Shown in pieces: positions 8,859-18,285 of a stretch of DNA of 29,817 nt. The stretch's first letter is position 1; each line of letters starts with the position of its first letter. Source of the stretch: Zetaproteobacteria bacterium (GTDB lineage: Bacteria > Pseudomonadota > Zetaproteobacteria > Mariprofundales > Mariprofundaceae); the NCBI GenBank assembly GCA_021545665.1, contig JAJRTX010000257.1, positions 1-29,817 of the forward strand. The letters run 5' to 3'. The notes beneath the pieces were generated by a model, which saw nothing but the letters and a program-made list of their open reading frames with translations, did not search any database and was not told where the DNA came from. Position numbers and translations under genes: made by a program.

Positions 8859-9464
8859 TTACCCTGATACCTTTATGCGCCCATACCAGGCACAATATTG
8901 TTTCAATTTTTTTGCCGTTGCCGAAGATTGGTCAGCAATATTAATCCCCGCCACAGCAACACACTCCCGTCCCAGCATCTCACCAAGCCATGACCTTGAT
9001 GGAACGCTGATAACATTCGAAACGTGTCCAGCCTGCCGTCTTTTCTCCGTAGCATCGCCAATTTGTCGAGCAACGGCATCACCAGCATCTTCAGCCAGCA
9101 ATAAAAGAAGCGGTGCATTATTCCACAAGCGATGCATCACTGCATCCCTGCCAATCACAGCTTTCACACGTAAATGTGTAAACATCTGCTGCAGTTGCTT
9201 CCCCAATCCGGTTTTGATGCGCTGCTGTAAGCCATCCCACTGCGGAAAAGACAGTGGAAACTTAACCTTCAGTGACTGCAACCTGCGGTCGTTCATGTTA
9301 CTAAAACAAGCATCAGACATACAGTGATATACACCACGGCCCGGTGCCTTCTGCAATAAATCCGGCCAAAAGAGGCCGTCGCCATCAAGCACTAAACGCA
9401 ACATTTCACGTTTTGGCAGTGATTTACGGCAAGACAGACAGGAACGCATTGCCACAGTCTGCAA
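8859..9464 (-). CDS. YlxR (DUF448) fused to an L7Ae-like domain
   Basis: The N-terminal 80 residues match the YlxR family: a Cys-x2-Cys-Arg-Lys near the start, PKREMLRLV, then PGRGVYHC. The C-terminal half (about 100-190) resembles YlxQ/L7Ae RNA-binding proteins, with the APLLLLLAEDAGDAVARQI helix-strand pattern and an AVAGI segment near the end. In Bacillus these are two neighbouring genes between nusA and infB; here they are one polypeptide, as in alphaproteobacteria. The role is probably RNA binding or gene regulation linked to ribosome synthesis; no exact function is established. Start choice: TTG at 9464 has GAGG 8 nt upstream; TTG 9482 (overlapping nusA by 8 nt) and ATG 9449 (giving the family-like start MRSCLSC) are alternatives. 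The gene ends 3 nt before infB. Confidence 0.85.
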   Translation of the reverse strand: MQTVAMRSCLSCRKSLPKREMLRLVLDGDGLFWPDLLQKAPGRGVYHCMSDACFSNMNDRRLQSLKVKFPLSFPQWDGLQQRIKTGLGKQLQQMFTHLRVKAVIGRDAVMHRLWNNAPLLLLLAEDAGDAVARQIGDATEKRRQAGHVSNVISVPSRSWLGEMLGRECVAVAGINIADQSSATAKKLKQYCAWYGRIKVSG

Positions 9465-9474
9465 ATTAAACGCC

Positions 9475-10950
9475 TCAGTCAAACCAGCCTGAAGCTTCGC
9501 GTGCGGCTATAATCAAAGCCTCTGCCTGTTCACGACTCAAGCCTTCAATATCTTCAATTTCATCAACCGCAGCATCTGCCAGCGTTTCCACTGTTGTCAT
9601 CTCACGGAATGCCATCTGTTCAGCAATGCTACGTGTCATACCGGTCAGGTCGAGCAGAGACATCTTAGCCTTGCCTTCTTTTTCATCCTGATGCAGGGCC
9701 TGATCAAGCAGCACGTTACGAGCACGTTTCTGCAGCTCCTGAGCGACTTCTTCATCCAACCCTTCAATTCCAGCTATATCTTCCTGAGCACAGTAAGCCA
9801 GCTCGTTCAGACTGAAAAATCCTTCATTGACCAAAACAGCTGCAAAATCTGCATCTACATCCAACCCTTCCTGGAATATACTCTGCGCCTTGGCAACTTC
9901 TTCATGGCGTCGTTCTTTTTCCTCACCAATACTCATTAATTCTATATTCCATCCGGAGAGTTCAGAGGCAAGGCGAACATTCTGACCACGGCGACCAATA
10001 GCGATAGCGAGATTTTCTTCTTTGACAGCCACCTCAATCGTATTGCTGGATTCATCCACCAGTACGCGCTCAATTTCAGCCGGTGCAAGCGCGTTGACAA
10101 CAAAGGCTGCCGGATCATCAGTCCATTCTATAATGTCAATTTTCTCACCGTGCAACTCATTAACTACGGCTTGTACGCGGGCGCCGCGCATGCCGACACA
10201 TGCTCCCACCGGATCGACTGACTGATCAGTTGAAATAACTGCAATCTTACTGCGTGACCCCGGGTCTCTGGAAATAGCCTGAATGGTTACGATATTATCC
10301 TGAATTTCCGGCACTTCCTGTTCAAACAGGCGCATCACCATACCGGCATCAGAACGGGAAATAAAAACCAGCGGCCCTTTTGGCTGGTTGCGAACTTCGC
10401 GTAGATAAGCGCGCACGCGATCCCCCTGGCGAAAAGTTTCACGCGGCAGCAAGTCTTCCCGGTACATCACAGCTTCTCCGCGACCCAAATCAACATAAAC
10501 ATTACCACGTTCAACGCGTTTGACGATGCCAGTCATCAGTTCTCCAACGCGCGGTTCATATTCAGCGATAACACGATCACGTTCTGCTTCACGAATTTTC
10601 TGATTAATCACCTGTTTGGCAGTCTGGGCGGCAATACGACCAAGCTCAATCGGTGGCAACGGGGTACGAAATTCGCAACCAAGCTCTGCTTCGGCATCCA
10701 GTTCCTTACCCTGTTCCAGCGTCAGATCATTTTCTTCCTCTTCAACTGCATCATCTTCAACAATGGTGCGTACATGAAACAGCTTAATTTCACCTGTCGT
10801 GCGATCAATAACAGCTTCTACATTTTTCCCCGGATAGGTACGACGCGCTGCTGTTTTCAGCGCCTGCTCCATTGCTTCCAGCACCAGTTCACGCTCAACT
10901 GATTTCTCTCTCGCTACCGCATCGGCAACCTGTAACATTTCAACATTCAT
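9475..10950 (-). CDS. nusA: Transcription termination/antitermination factor NusA
   Basis: NusA binds RNA polymerase and nascent RNA and modulates pausing, intrinsic termination and antitermination. The product is 491 aa with all expected parts: polymerase-binding N-terminal domain (1-130), S1 domain (about 135-200), KH1 and KH2 (about 205-350, including GMRGARVQAV and AIGRRGQNVRLA), and two C-terminal acidic helix-hairpin-helix repeats (about 365-420 and 435-491). The acidic repeats are typical of proteobacterial NusA and absent from Gram-positive forms. It follows rimP by 37 nt. An intrinsic terminator in the operon leader makes feedback by NusA on its own operon plausible. Confidence 0.97.
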   Translation of the reverse strand: MNVEMLQVADAVAREKSVERELVLEAMEQALKTAARRTYPGKNVEAVIDRTTGEIKLFHVRTIVEDDAVEEEENDLTLEQGKELDAEAELGCEFRTPLPPIELGRIAAQTAKQVINQKIREAERDRVIAEYEPRVGELMTGIVKRVERGNVYVDLGRGEAVMYREDLLPRETFRQGDRVRAYLREVRNQPKGPLVFISRSDAGMVMRLFEQEVPEIQDNIVTIQAISRDPGSRSKIAVISTDQSVDPVGACVGMRGARVQAVVNELHGEKIDIIEWTDDPAAFVVNALAPAEIERVLVDESSNTIEVAVKEENLAIAIGRRGQNVRLASELSGWNIELMSIGEEKERRHEEVAKAQSIFQEGLDVDADFAAVLVNEGFFSLNELAYCAQEDIAGIEGLDEEVAQELQKRARNVLLDQALHQDEKEGKAKMSLLDLTGMTRSIAEQMAFREMTTVETLADAAVDEIEDIEGLSREQAEALIIAAREASGWFD

Positions 10951-10987
10951 GACTGCTCTCTCACTTTGTCATCCTTTCTATTCATTT

Positions 10988-11470
10988 CTACTTCCTGTGG
11001 GAAACCTCTTTCCAGTTAATCGCCCTCACTACTTTACTTACCTCAGCCATTGAAACCAGTATCTCTCTGTTATTTTTGGCCTTCTTAGCCTCCATAAGCA
11101 ACAGAAAACATATGTTTTCTGTATCTACCGGACCAAGATTTCTACCTTCCTTACTTGTGCCATCCAGAAAACTCACTTTGATCCACTCACCCTGATGGCG
11201 AATAAAATCAGCCTCGGTTTCCAGTGGCCAATCCAGTCCCGGCGATGTCACCTCAAGCCGGTAACGTCCTGCAATCGGGTTTTCCACATCCATCTGAAGT
11301 GCCAGCCCGCGACTGACTCGGGCCAACAGATCAGCACTTATTCCGCCCGTTTTATCCACAGTCACCCGCAATAGCTGACTATGGCCACCACTGCCAAGGC
11401 TGATCTTAAGGATATCCACACCAAGCTCATCCGTAATTGGCTGCAGTAAAACATGTATCCTTGATTCCAA
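10988..11470 (-). CDS. rimP: Ribosome maturation factor RimP
   Basis: RimP binds the 30S subunit and supports maturation of its 3' domain. The product is 160 aa, the usual length, with an N-terminal alpha/beta domain (about 1-85, including the RYRLEVTSPGLDWPL signature near 69-83) and a C-terminal SH3-like domain. The start is TTG at 11468-11470: an in-frame TAG immediately precedes it, no ATG is available without losing the N-terminal helix, and GAGGTGA lies 5 nt upstream. It is the first gene of the nusA-infB operon. The ribosome binding site directly abuts the U-tract of an intrinsic terminator. Confidence 0.93.
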   Translation of the reverse strand: MESRIHVLLQPITDELGVDILKISLGSGGHSQLLRVTVDKTGGISADLLARVSRGLALQMDVENPIAGRYRLEVTSPGLDWPLETEADFIRHQGEWIKVSFLDGTSKEGRNLGPVDTENICFLLLMEAKKAKNNREILVSMAEVSKVVRAINWKEVSHRK

Positions 11471-11482
11471 CTACTTCACCTC

Positions 11483-11516
11483 AAAAAACAAAAAAAGCGA
11501 GCCGCAGCTCACTTTT
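11483..11516 (-). terminator. Intrinsic terminator in the leader of the rimP-nusA operon
   Basis: On the minus strand GTGAGC and GCTCGC pair around a TGCG loop (11497-11512), can be extended by four A-U pairs, and are followed by TTTTTTGTTTTTTG. The U-tract ends 1-2 nt before the rimP ribosome binding site. It could end transcripts from the flavin reductase gene, act as an attenuator for the rimP operon, or both. Confidence 0.8.
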
Positions 11517-11561
11517 AACGGGGCGAAGCATAGTCTGTTACACCGGAAACGCAATCAATAT

Positions 11562-11591
11562 GTTATACACCGCTATTATTTCTGCTGCTAC
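11562..11591 (-). promoter_or_regulatory. Candidate promoter upstream of the rimP leader terminator
   Basis: TATAAC (11562-11567, minus strand) is a 5/6 match to a -10 box. The hexamer 18 nt upstream (GTAGCA) is only a weak -35. Placement is between the flavin reductase stop and the leader terminator, so transcription from it would have to pass the terminator. Confidence 0.2.
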
Positions 11592-11610
11592 GGATTCAGT
11601 CCATGTCGTT

Positions 11611-12225
11611 TCAGATCGAATCATTGAGTCTGCTCACTGCTGAAAGCCCGGCATATTCACCCGCCCCCAACCATGCAATGGGATTGAGCATCGATGCATC
11701 AACCTTGACCCATTCTTTCACTGATCTGTCAATAATATTTTCATCAAGATAAATGCCTTTGACTTCACCATAAATAACAGATTGGCTATTATTGCCCACC
11801 GCATGAATATCATACAATTCACATGCGTATGCCACTCTGGCATCCTTTAACCTCGGCAAAGGAAAATCTCCAAACTGAACAGTTTCCAATCTCAGCTTCT
11901 CCACTTCTGAAACACCGGCAGGCAATGCCTCACTGCTGGCATTCATAACCTTCAACATCTGCATATCAGGAATATGAATAACGAAATGTTTATTCGCCTC
12001 AATATTGGTGCTTGTATCTTTCTGTTCACCACAGGCTTTTTCTCCTACTGAAATCATGACCAATGCAGGATCAGAACAAACAGCAGAAAAATAGGAAAAA
12101 GGAGCAAGATTGTGGCTGCCATTACCATGCTCGCTCAATACCCATGCAACCGGCCTCGGAATCAACGTCTGAATGATCTGAAAATAACGCTGACCAAGAC
12201 TAAGCTCTTCAAAATCGATAAACAT
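11611..12225 (-). CDS. Flavin reductase-like, FMN-binding split-barrel protein
   Basis: The product is 204 aa and belongs to the flavin reductase-like (DIM6/NTAB) group that binds FMN in a split beta-barrel. The N-terminal pattern RYFQIIQTLIPRPVAWV followed by NLAPFSYFSAVCSDPAL is characteristic, and the segment with KDTSTNIEANKHFVIHI also fits. Members reduce flavins with NAD(P)H or act as flavoprotein partners; the physiological substrate cannot be told from sequence. It is predicted to be cytosolic. AGGAG sits before the ATG. The gene stands alone, upstream of the rimP operon on the same strand but separated by a terminator, and divergent from the TolB-like gene. Confidence 0.85.
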   Translation of the reverse strand: MFIDFEELSLGQRYFQIIQTLIPRPVAWVLSEHGNGSHNLAPFSYFSAVCSDPALVMISVGEKACGEQKDTSTNIEANKHFVIHIPDMQMLKVMNASSEALPAGVSEVEKLRLETVQFGDFPLPRLKDARVAYACELYDIHAVGNNSQSVIYGEVKGIYLDENIIDRSVKEWVKVDASMLNPIAWLGAGEYAGLSAVSRLNDSI

Positions 12226-12591
12226 TATATACTCCTGATAATAGATCGGCTGTACTTAACATGAAACAAACAACGTGCCTGTATACTTTTTCCAACCCAT
12301 GATAGTAGTTTTACATCATGGAGTAAGAAAAATTCATACGCATTAGTGCAACAATCCATCCGACTGAACCTTAAGCTCCCGTCACTTCCGCTCAACCTTA
12401 TCATTTTTCAGAGTATTCCAGTGCGCAGAATGAGGCACTTCATTATTGAATTATATCTACTCAATTATAACAAATTAATTTTTTTTAACGCAAAATCCAT
12501 AAATAATTATACCCCATGGTTCATATTTCGCAACTATTCGCAGCCGCCATATTGCGCTATATATGAACGCTTACCTGGGGAGGACTATACA
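12226..12591. other. AT-rich divergent intergenic region (366 nt)
   Basis: This region lies between the divergent starts of the flavin reductase-like and TolB-like genes and must hold both promoters. It is clearly richer in A and T than its surroundings. An inverted repeat is present at 12297-12321. I see several -10-like TA-rich hexamers but no convincing paired -35 box. The reading frame of the TolB-like gene stays open leftwards to 12346, but without a ribosome binding site or a signal-peptide-like start, so I do not treat it as coding. Confidence 0.6.
12297..12321. repeat. Inverted repeat CCATGAT-N11-ATCATGG
   Basis: Perfect 7-bp arms flank an 11-nt spacer in the divergent promoter region. 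It may be an operator or a small hairpin; it lacks a U-tract and so is not a terminator. Confidence 0.4.
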
Positions 12592-13707
12592 ATGCTCAAA
12601 CCTATACTATTTATTTTTGGAATTATGCTTGTTTCCTCTAATGCTTTTGCCGAAATCATACTTCCGGACTGGCTTTTAGAAGGACGCACTATCTCATCCG
12701 ACAGAGAAACCATTCAACCCGCAGATGCAGCCCGGCTACTCACACTTGAACCAGGCGAAACTGAAATGTATCCACAGCCCTCACCTGATGGCTGCTATCT
12801 CTTGAATGTGACACAGAAGGGGAAGTATAAATGGATTTCTCGCAGATACAGGGAAAATGGAGATCCGGCTAATATGGTCACTGAAGATGAGCGGGCTGCC
12901 GATTCAATTGCCTGGAAAGATAATAGCCATGTTTATTATCTTTCTAACCGTATTGGAAGCCTGGATTTATGGGAAAAAATATCTGATGGCGAAGGCATGC
13001 AACGGCGCATTTTGACTATGCAAGGATCTTATACTCAACCCAAATTGCTTGAGGATGGGTCAGTTATCGCAGTACGTCTTAATTCCATACGAAACAATCA
13101 ATACCAGAACAGTCGATATCGTAGTAAAAGATATGGAAATCAGGCAACTACAACTTCAAAGGCGTATAGAAATGCATTCAACAACTGGGAATTCAAAGGA
13201 TTCTCTGCTGAAATAATACGTATTGATTCCAATGGAAAAGAGCATGTATTAACTAAAGGCATTAATCCCGCTCTGTCTCCGGATGGTAAATGGATTGCTT
13301 TTGCAATGCCTACAGGCCGAAGCATTCATCTGTTCCTGATGCGTAGTGATGGTACTGAACTTATTCAGGTAACGAATGCCCGCAGCATCGACGTACAGCC
13401 ATCATGGAGTCAGAATGGGAAATGGCTTCTATTCACTTCTAATCGAGCCAATGTAAATATTCGACAGCAAAGTAAATCGCAGTGGGACATATGGGCTATA
13501 GGAACAGATGGCCGAAACCTAACTCAGGTTACTTTTGATAAAGCCCATGATGGAGCCCCCAGAATGAGCAGTGATGGCCGAATCTACTTCCATTCAGACC
13601 GTAAAATATCCAGACAGATGCGTGCAGACCGTCAGGTTCAATCGAGGTTTTCAGAAAAAGGCTATCATATCTGGTCAATTGCCTGGTCTGGGTTGGCTAA
13701 ACACTGA
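12592..13707 (+). CDS. Secreted TolB-like WD40/PD40 beta-propeller protein
   Basis: The product is 371 aa with an N-terminal signal peptide (hydrophobic stretch about 4-16, likely cleavage after NAFA at about 20), so it is predicted to be periplasmic or exported. Repeats of the PD40 type occur along the chain: YPQPSPDG near 61-68, NPALSPDGKWIAF near 225-237, QPSWSQNGKWLLFTSNR near 265-281 and PRMSSDGRIYFHSDR near 323-337. This is the TolB-like propeller fold without TolB's N-terminal domain, and the usual tol-pal partners are not adjacent. ATG 12592 is chosen because GGGGAGGA lies upstream and it gives the signal peptide. The gene is a single unit converging on serS. Ligand and role are unknown to me. 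Confidence 0.8.
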   Translation: MLKPILFIFGIMLVSSNAFAEIILPDWLLEGRTISSDRETIQPADAARLLTLEPGETEMYPQPSPDGCYLLNVTQKGKYKWISRRYRENGDPANMVTEDERAADSIAWKDNSHVYYLSNRIGSLDLWEKISDGEGMQRRILTMQGSYTQPKLLEDGSVIAVRLNSIRNNQYQNSRYRSKRYGNQATTTSKAYRNAFNNWEFKGFSAEIIRIDSNGKEHVLTKGINPALSPDGKWIAFAMPTGRSIHLFLMRSDGTELIQVTNARSIDVQPSWSQNGKWLLFTSNRANVNIRQQSKSQWDIWAIGTDGRNLTQVTFDKAHDGAPRMSSDGRIYFHSDRKISRQMRADRQVQSRFSEKGYHIWSIAWSGLAKH

Positions 13708-13786
13708 AATGAGGCCTCCGAAGCCCATGGACGGGTCGAATCAAAATTCATGTAAGTCCGACAAACCCGCAGGGAAGTGCTACTTT

Positions 13787-15067
13787 TTAGTTCTTTATAA
13801 CTGCCAGACCGCCCATATATGGCTGGAGTACTTTAGGGATAACGACAGAACCGTCTGGCTGCCAGCCATTTTCCAGAATAGCTACCAGTGTTCGGCCAAT
13901 GGCAAGACCTGAACCGTTCACGGTGGCTACAGGTTGCGGTTTTCCGCTTTCATCGCGGTAGCGAATCCCTGCCCTTCTACCCTGAAACTGGCCGAAAGAT
14001 GAGCAGGATGAAATTTCCCTGTAAAGCTTTTGACTTGGCAGCCATACTTCTAAATCAAACGTTTTTTGAGCTGAAAAACCAATATCGGCAGCACACAGTT
14101 CAATCACCCGATATGGCAACTCCAAGGCCTGCAATACGGCCTCGGCATGTACTGTAAGGGTATCCAGATCAGATAATGCCCGTTCAGCAGTGGTCAAATG
14201 TACCAGTTCCACCTTATCAAACTGATGCTGGCGAATCATACCACGCACATCGCGCCCGGCAGAGCCAGCTTCACGGCGAAAACAGGGAGTATAGGCACAA
14301 TGCCTGATCGGCAAAGCTTCAAGATCCAGAATCACATCCTGATAAAGATTGGTCACCGGTACTTCTGCAGTGGGAATCAGGAAAGCATCTTCGCCTTCAA
14401 GTTTATATAAATCATCTGCAAATTTGGGTAACTGGCCGGTGCCGGTCATGGTTTTCCTGTTAACGATAGCCGGAACCCACACTTCCTCATAACCATGCTG
14501 ATCTGAATGCAAGTCGAGCATGAACTGTAACAATACCCGTTCCAGTCTTGCTGCTGCACCTCTCAAAACAGTAAAACGGCTGCCAGCCAAAGTGGCTCCG
14601 GCTGCAAAATCCAGAATGCCGAGATCAGCACCTATATCCCAGTGCGGTGGCACTTCATCCTGCCTTGGATCACCCCAACAACGGAGCTCTATATTATCAT
14701 CTTCACTGTGCCCATCAGGGACACTGTCATGCAAAGGATTGGGGATTTCCAGAAGAGCCTCTGCAAATTCTGCTTCAGCGGCTTTAGCCTCTGCGTCCAG
14801 GCCCTTGACCCGGCGCGACACATCACCCATTGCATTGATCTCTTCACTGGCATTTTCGCCCGCACCTTTTTTCTGACCGATTAGTTTGGAAACGCGATTG
14901 CGCTCAGCCTGTAAAGCTTCCGAATCCCGTTTTAATTTACGTTGATGGACATCAAGTGCAGCCACTTTAGCCCAGGCACTATCCGGCCCTGTTACACCCT
15001 CTCCACGACGACTCAGTGCGTTCTGTATGCCCTCAAAGTCACGACGTAATGCCTGCCGATCGATCAT
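13787..15067 (-). CDS. serS: Seryl-tRNA synthetase
   Basis: SerS charges tRNA-Ser and the selenocysteine tRNA with serine. The product is 426 aa, the standard length. The N-terminal antiparallel coiled-coil arm (about 28-100) is rich in charged residues. The class II catalytic core follows, with motif 2 near [22 protein letters not shown] (about 252-274) and motif 3 in [19 protein letters not shown] (about 380-400). The ATG overlaps the gyrA stop as ATGA, so serS is probably co-translated from the gyrA transcript. No clear terminator was found in the 79 nt between it and the convergent TolB-like gene. Confidence 0.96.
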   Translation of the reverse strand: MIDRQALRRDFEGIQNALSRRGEGVTGPDSAWAKVAALDVHQRKLKRDSEALQAERNRVSKLIGQKKGAGENASEEINAMGDVSRRVKGLDAEAKAAEAEFAEALLEIPNPLHDSVPDGHSEDDNIELRCWGDPRQDEVPPHWDIGADLGILDFAAGATLAGSRFTVLRGAAARLERVLLQFMLDLHSDQHGYEEVWVPAIVNRKTMTGTGQLPKFADDLYKLEGEDAFLIPTAEVPVTNLYQDVILDLEALPIRHCAYTPCFRREAGSAGRDVRGMIRQHQFDKVELVHLTTAERALSDLDTLTVHAEAVLQALELPYRVIELCAADIGFSAQKTFDLEVWLPSQKLYREISSCSSFGQFQGRRAGIRYRDESGKPQPVATVNGSGLAIGRTLVAILENGWQPDGSVVIPKVLQPYMGGLAVIKN

Positions 15068-17556
15068 TCATCTGCTCCGCCAGTTTCTTCAGTATTTTCA
15101 TCGGTAGCTTCTTCAGAAGTGTCATCATCCTGTTTATCAACAACACGTACCGCACCGATCACTCGCTCACCCTTATTGCAACTGATCAGTGTCACGCCCT
15201 GCGTATTTCGTCCAATATCAGAAACGCTCTTCACGCTGATACGCACCAGAGGGCCGGTATCGGTCATCATCATTACCTGATCCTCGTCAAGTACCAGTAA
15301 TGCGCCGATCATGGCACCATTACGACCGCCGGTTTTCAGTGTAAATACACCCTGTCCACCACGTTTCTGGACATTGTATTCGGCGACAGAAGTACGTTTG
15401 CCAAAGCCATTTTCAGATACGGCCAGCAGGGATGCACGATCGCTTACCAACGTCATCGAGATCACCAACTCACCCTTGGCCATACGCATGCCGGTCACGC
15501 CACGCGTACTGCGCCCCATCGGACGCGCATCGGATTCGGCAAAACGAATCGCCTTGCCGTTACTGGAACAGAGCATGAGATCCTGTTCATCATTAGAGAC
15601 AACCACACCGATCAAACCATCATCATCATCAATCTTGATGGCGATGATGCCGTTAGCGCGGATATTTTTATATTCGGATAGCCGGGTCTTCTTAATGACC
15701 CCATTTTTCGTCGCCATAATAATATACTGGTCGCCATCGAAATCACGAATTGACAGTGTTGCTGAAATCTTCTCACCTTTTTCTACCGGCAACAAATTGA
15801 CCAGCGCCTTACCCCGCGTTGCCCTGCCTGCCGACGGCACTTCATACACCTTCTTACGGAATACACGGCCACGATCAGAGAAAAACAGCAGATAGTCATG
15901 GGTGGATGCCACCATCAACTGTGCTACAAAATCCTCTTCCTTGGTGGTCATGGCGGTTTTCCCTTTGCCACCACGGCGCTGAGCACGATACAGTGTAACG
16001 GCATTGCGCTTGATATAACCTTCATTGGAGATGGTAACCACCATATCCTCTTCGGTAATCAGATCTTCAACGGAAAGCTCAGCCGTTTCATCCATGATTT
16101 CGGAGCGGCGAGGGTCGGCATATTTGTCACGAATCTGCTCAAGCTCCTCAACGATCACACCCATCAGCAGCTTTTCATCTGCCAGAATTGCTTGCAGATG
16201 CGCTATCAGTTTTTGCAGTTCATCGAATTCAGCCTGAATCTTGTCACGCTCCAAGCCGGTCAGACGGTGCAGGCGCATATCCAGAATCGCCTGTGACTGC
16301 TTGTCGGATAGCCCGAAGCGATCCATCAAACCAATTTTTGCTTCAGCAGGCGTCTGGCTGGCTCTGATCAACTTGATCACTTCATCAATATTATCCAGTG
16401 CAATCAACAAGCCTTCAAGGATATGGGCACGAGCCTCAGCTTTGGCTAAATCAAACAAGCAGCGACGAGTAACCACCTGACGACGATGATCAAGGAAATG
16501 CAGCAGCAGTTCGCGCACACCACATAGTTTCGGCTGACCATCAATCAGTGACAGCATATTGCAGCTGAAGTTGCACTGTAACTGGGTATGTTTATATAAA
16601 TTATTTAGGACAACTTCCGGAATTTCATTTTTTTTCAATTCAATCGCGATGCGCATGCCATCGCGGTCGGACTCATCGCGCAAATCAGAAATACCTTCCA
16701 GCTTCTTGTCACGCACCAGATGCGCAATATTTTCGATCAGGTTGGCCTTGTTTACCTGATATGGAAGCTCTGCCACAATCAGCGATTCGCGCTTGGTGCG
16801 GGGGTGAATCTCTACCATAGCCTTGGCACGCATGGTGACCGAACCACGACCCGTAGTGAACGCATCACGAATGCCCTTGCGTCCGTATATAAAACCACCA
16901 GTCGGGAAATCAGGGCCCGGCATAATCTGCATCAACTCATCATCATCAATATCCGGATTTCCGACCAGTGCAATTGCCGCATTGATCGTTTCACCCAGAT
17001 TATGCGGCGGAATATTGGTTGCCATACCCACAGCAATACCTTGGGAACCATTGACCAGAAGATTCGGATATCTGGCCGGTAATACCTTCGGCTCTTTCAG
17101 CGACTCATCATAGTTGGGGGCAAAATCAACGGTATTCTTGTCGATATCTGCAAGCAGTTCAGCGGCTACCCTGCTCATACGGGCTTCGGTATAACGCATG
17201 GCAGCAGGTGAATCGCCATCCACCGACCCGAAATTGCCCTGACCATCAATCAACAAATGACGCATGCTCCAAGGCTGTGCCATACGCACCATTGCATCAT
17301 ACACCGCAGTGTCGCCGTGTGGATGGTATTTACCGATCACATCGCCAACAACACGTGCCGACTTCTTAAATGGTTTGTCATGCGTGGAGCCAAGATCCTG
17401 CATGGCAAAAAGAATGCGTCGATGCACCGGTTTTAGTCCATCACGAGCATCCGGTAAAGCTCGCCCTACGATTACGCTCATAGCGTAATCGAGATAGGAA
17501 CGCTTCATCTCATCTTCAATCAGTACCGGGATAGCAGGGTTTAGTGTTTCTTCCAT
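15064..17556 (-). CDS. gyrA: DNA gyrase subunit A
   Basis: GyrA is the DNA cleavage and wrapping subunit of gyrase, which introduces negative supercoils. The product is 830 aa. The catalytic Tyr is at 122 within AAMRYTEAR. The quinolone-resistance region matches E. coli numbering exactly, with Thr83 and Asp87; E. coli has Ser83, while Thr83 is a natural form in some species. The GyrA box QRRGGKG, which separates gyrase from topoisomerase IV ParC, is at 526-532. The C-terminal beta-pinwheel is followed by an acidic tail rich in Asp, Glu and Thr. GAGG lies 8 nt before the ATG. It follows tRNA-Arg by 25 nt and overlaps serS. Confidence 0.97.
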   Translation of the reverse strand: MEETLNPAIPVLIEDEMKRSYLDYAMSVIVGRALPDARDGLKPVHRRILFAMQDLGSTHDKPFKKSARVVGDVIGKYHPHGDTAVYDAMVRMAQPWSMRHLLIDGQGNFGSVDGDSPAAMRYTEARMSRVAAELLADIDKNTVDFAPNYDESLKEPKVLPARYPNLLVNGSQGIAVGMATNIPPHNLGETINAAIALVGNPDIDDDELMQIMPGPDFPTGGFIYGRKGIRDAFTTGRGSVTMRAKAMVEIHPRTKRESLIVAELPYQVNKANLIENIAHLVRDKKLEGISDLRDESDRDGMRIAIELKKNEIPEVVLNNLYKHTQLQCNFSCNMLSLIDGQPKLCGVRELLLHFLDHRRQVVTRRCLFDLAKAEARAHILEGLLIALDNIDEVIKLIRASQTPAEAKIGLMDRFGLSDKQSQAILDMRLHRLTGLERDKIQAEFDELQKLIAHLQAILADEKLLMGVIVEELEQIRDKYADPRRSEIMDETAELSVEDLITEEDMVVTISNEGYIKRNAVTLYRAQRRGGKGKTAMTTKEEDFVAQLMVASTHDYLLFFSDRGRVFRKKVYEVPSAGRATRGKALVNLLPVEKGEKISATLSIRDFDGDQYIIMATKNGVIKKTRLSEYKNIRANGIIAIKIDDDDGLIGVVVSNDEQDLMLCSSNGKAIRFAESDARPMGRSTRGVTGMRMAKGELVISMTLVSDRASLLAVSENGFGKRTSVAEYNVQKRGGQGVFTLKTGGRNGAMIGALLVLDEDQVMMMTDTGPLVRISVKSVSDIGRNTQGVTLISCNKGERVIGAVRVVDKQDDDTSEEATDENTEETGGADE

Positions 17557-17581
17557 TATTCAGCCTCTATTTTCATAAAAA

Positions 17582-17658
17582 TGGTGCCCTCGACACGATT
17601 CGAACGTGTGGCCTGCCGCTTAGGAGGCGGCCGCTCTATCCATCTGAGCTACGAAGGC
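17582..17658 (-). tRNA. tRNA-Arg (anticodon CCU)
   Basis: The 77-nt gene includes an encoded 3' CCA. The acceptor stem pairs GCCTTCG with CGAGGGC, the D-stem GCTC with GAGC, the anticodon stem GCCGC with GCGGC, and the T-arm shows GTTCGAATC. The seven-base anticodon loop CTCCTAA gives anticodon CCU, reading the rare AGG arginine codon. It lies 25 nt upstream of gyrA in the same orientation, so it may sit in the gyrA leader transcript. Confidence 0.96.
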
Positions 17659-17760
17659 GAAAAAAATATTCAATGCGCCCAATCAGGCACGGAAAGCAGT
17701 GTCGTAACTCTAGCATTCCAACCCGGCAACTGCACGATGAAATCAGCAATTACTCCTTGC

Positions 17761-18285
17761 TCAATCATATTGCAGAAGACTATGAGTTTCTGACCTTACT
17801 GCCTTGCGTCCATTAAGAAAAGATAGCTCAATAACAAACAGACAGGAAACTACTTCGGCACCAAGTTGTTGAACAAGCTCTACCGTTGCTGCAGCCGTGC
17901 CCCCTGTAGCCAGCAAATCATCCACGATGACAACTTTATGGCCAACGCTCAAGGCATCACGATGTATTTCCAGACGATCCACACCATACTCCAGCTCATA
18001 TTCAATACTATGAACATCAGCCGGCAGCTTGCCTGGTTTACGAACCGTAACCAGCCCCAGACCAAGATGCTGTGCCAATGCAGCTCCAAAAACAAAACCG
18101 CGTGCCTCAATACCGACAATGGCATCCACATTCTCAGGTACAAGGCGGGAGAGTTCTGAAATAGATGCGGAAAAGGCATCGCCATCAGCTAACAAAGGCG
18201 TAATATCCTTAAATATAATGCCTTTTTTAGGAAAATCAGGGATGTCACGAATATAATCGGACCAATGAGCCTTATTATTTATCAT
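17761..18285 (-). CDS. apt: Adenine phosphoribosyltransferase
   Basis: Apt makes AMP from adenine and PRPP in purine salvage in the cytosol. The product is 174 aa, the usual size. The N-terminal [19 protein letters not shown] (about 14-32) and [14 protein letters not shown] (58-71) are Apt signatures, and the PRPP-binding loop [14 protein letters not shown] is at 119-132. ATG 18285 is preferred over the TTG at 18300, since GAGGAGA precedes it. The start overlaps the end of the rpoS-like gene by 11 nt, so apt is likely translated in coupling with the sigma factor. Confidence 0.95.
   Translation of the reverse strand: MINNKAHWSDYIRDIPDFPKKGIIFKDITPLLADGDAFSASISELSRLVPENVDAIVGIEARGFVFGAALAQHLGLGLVTVRKPGKLPADVHSIEYELEYGVDRLEIHRDALSVGHKVVIVDDLLATGGTAAATVELVQQLGAEVVSCLFVIELSFLNGRKAVRSETHSLLQYD

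Noticed and set aside
12346..12591. Upstream in-frame extension of the TolB-like gene by 82 codons.
   Set aside because: It has no ribosome binding site, is AT-rich, and would bury the clear signal peptide that starts at 12592.
13708..13786. Possible bidirectional terminator between the convergent TolB-like and serS genes.
   Set aside because: Only very short stems (such as CCC-TGC-GGG) are present and no good U-tract follows in either direction.
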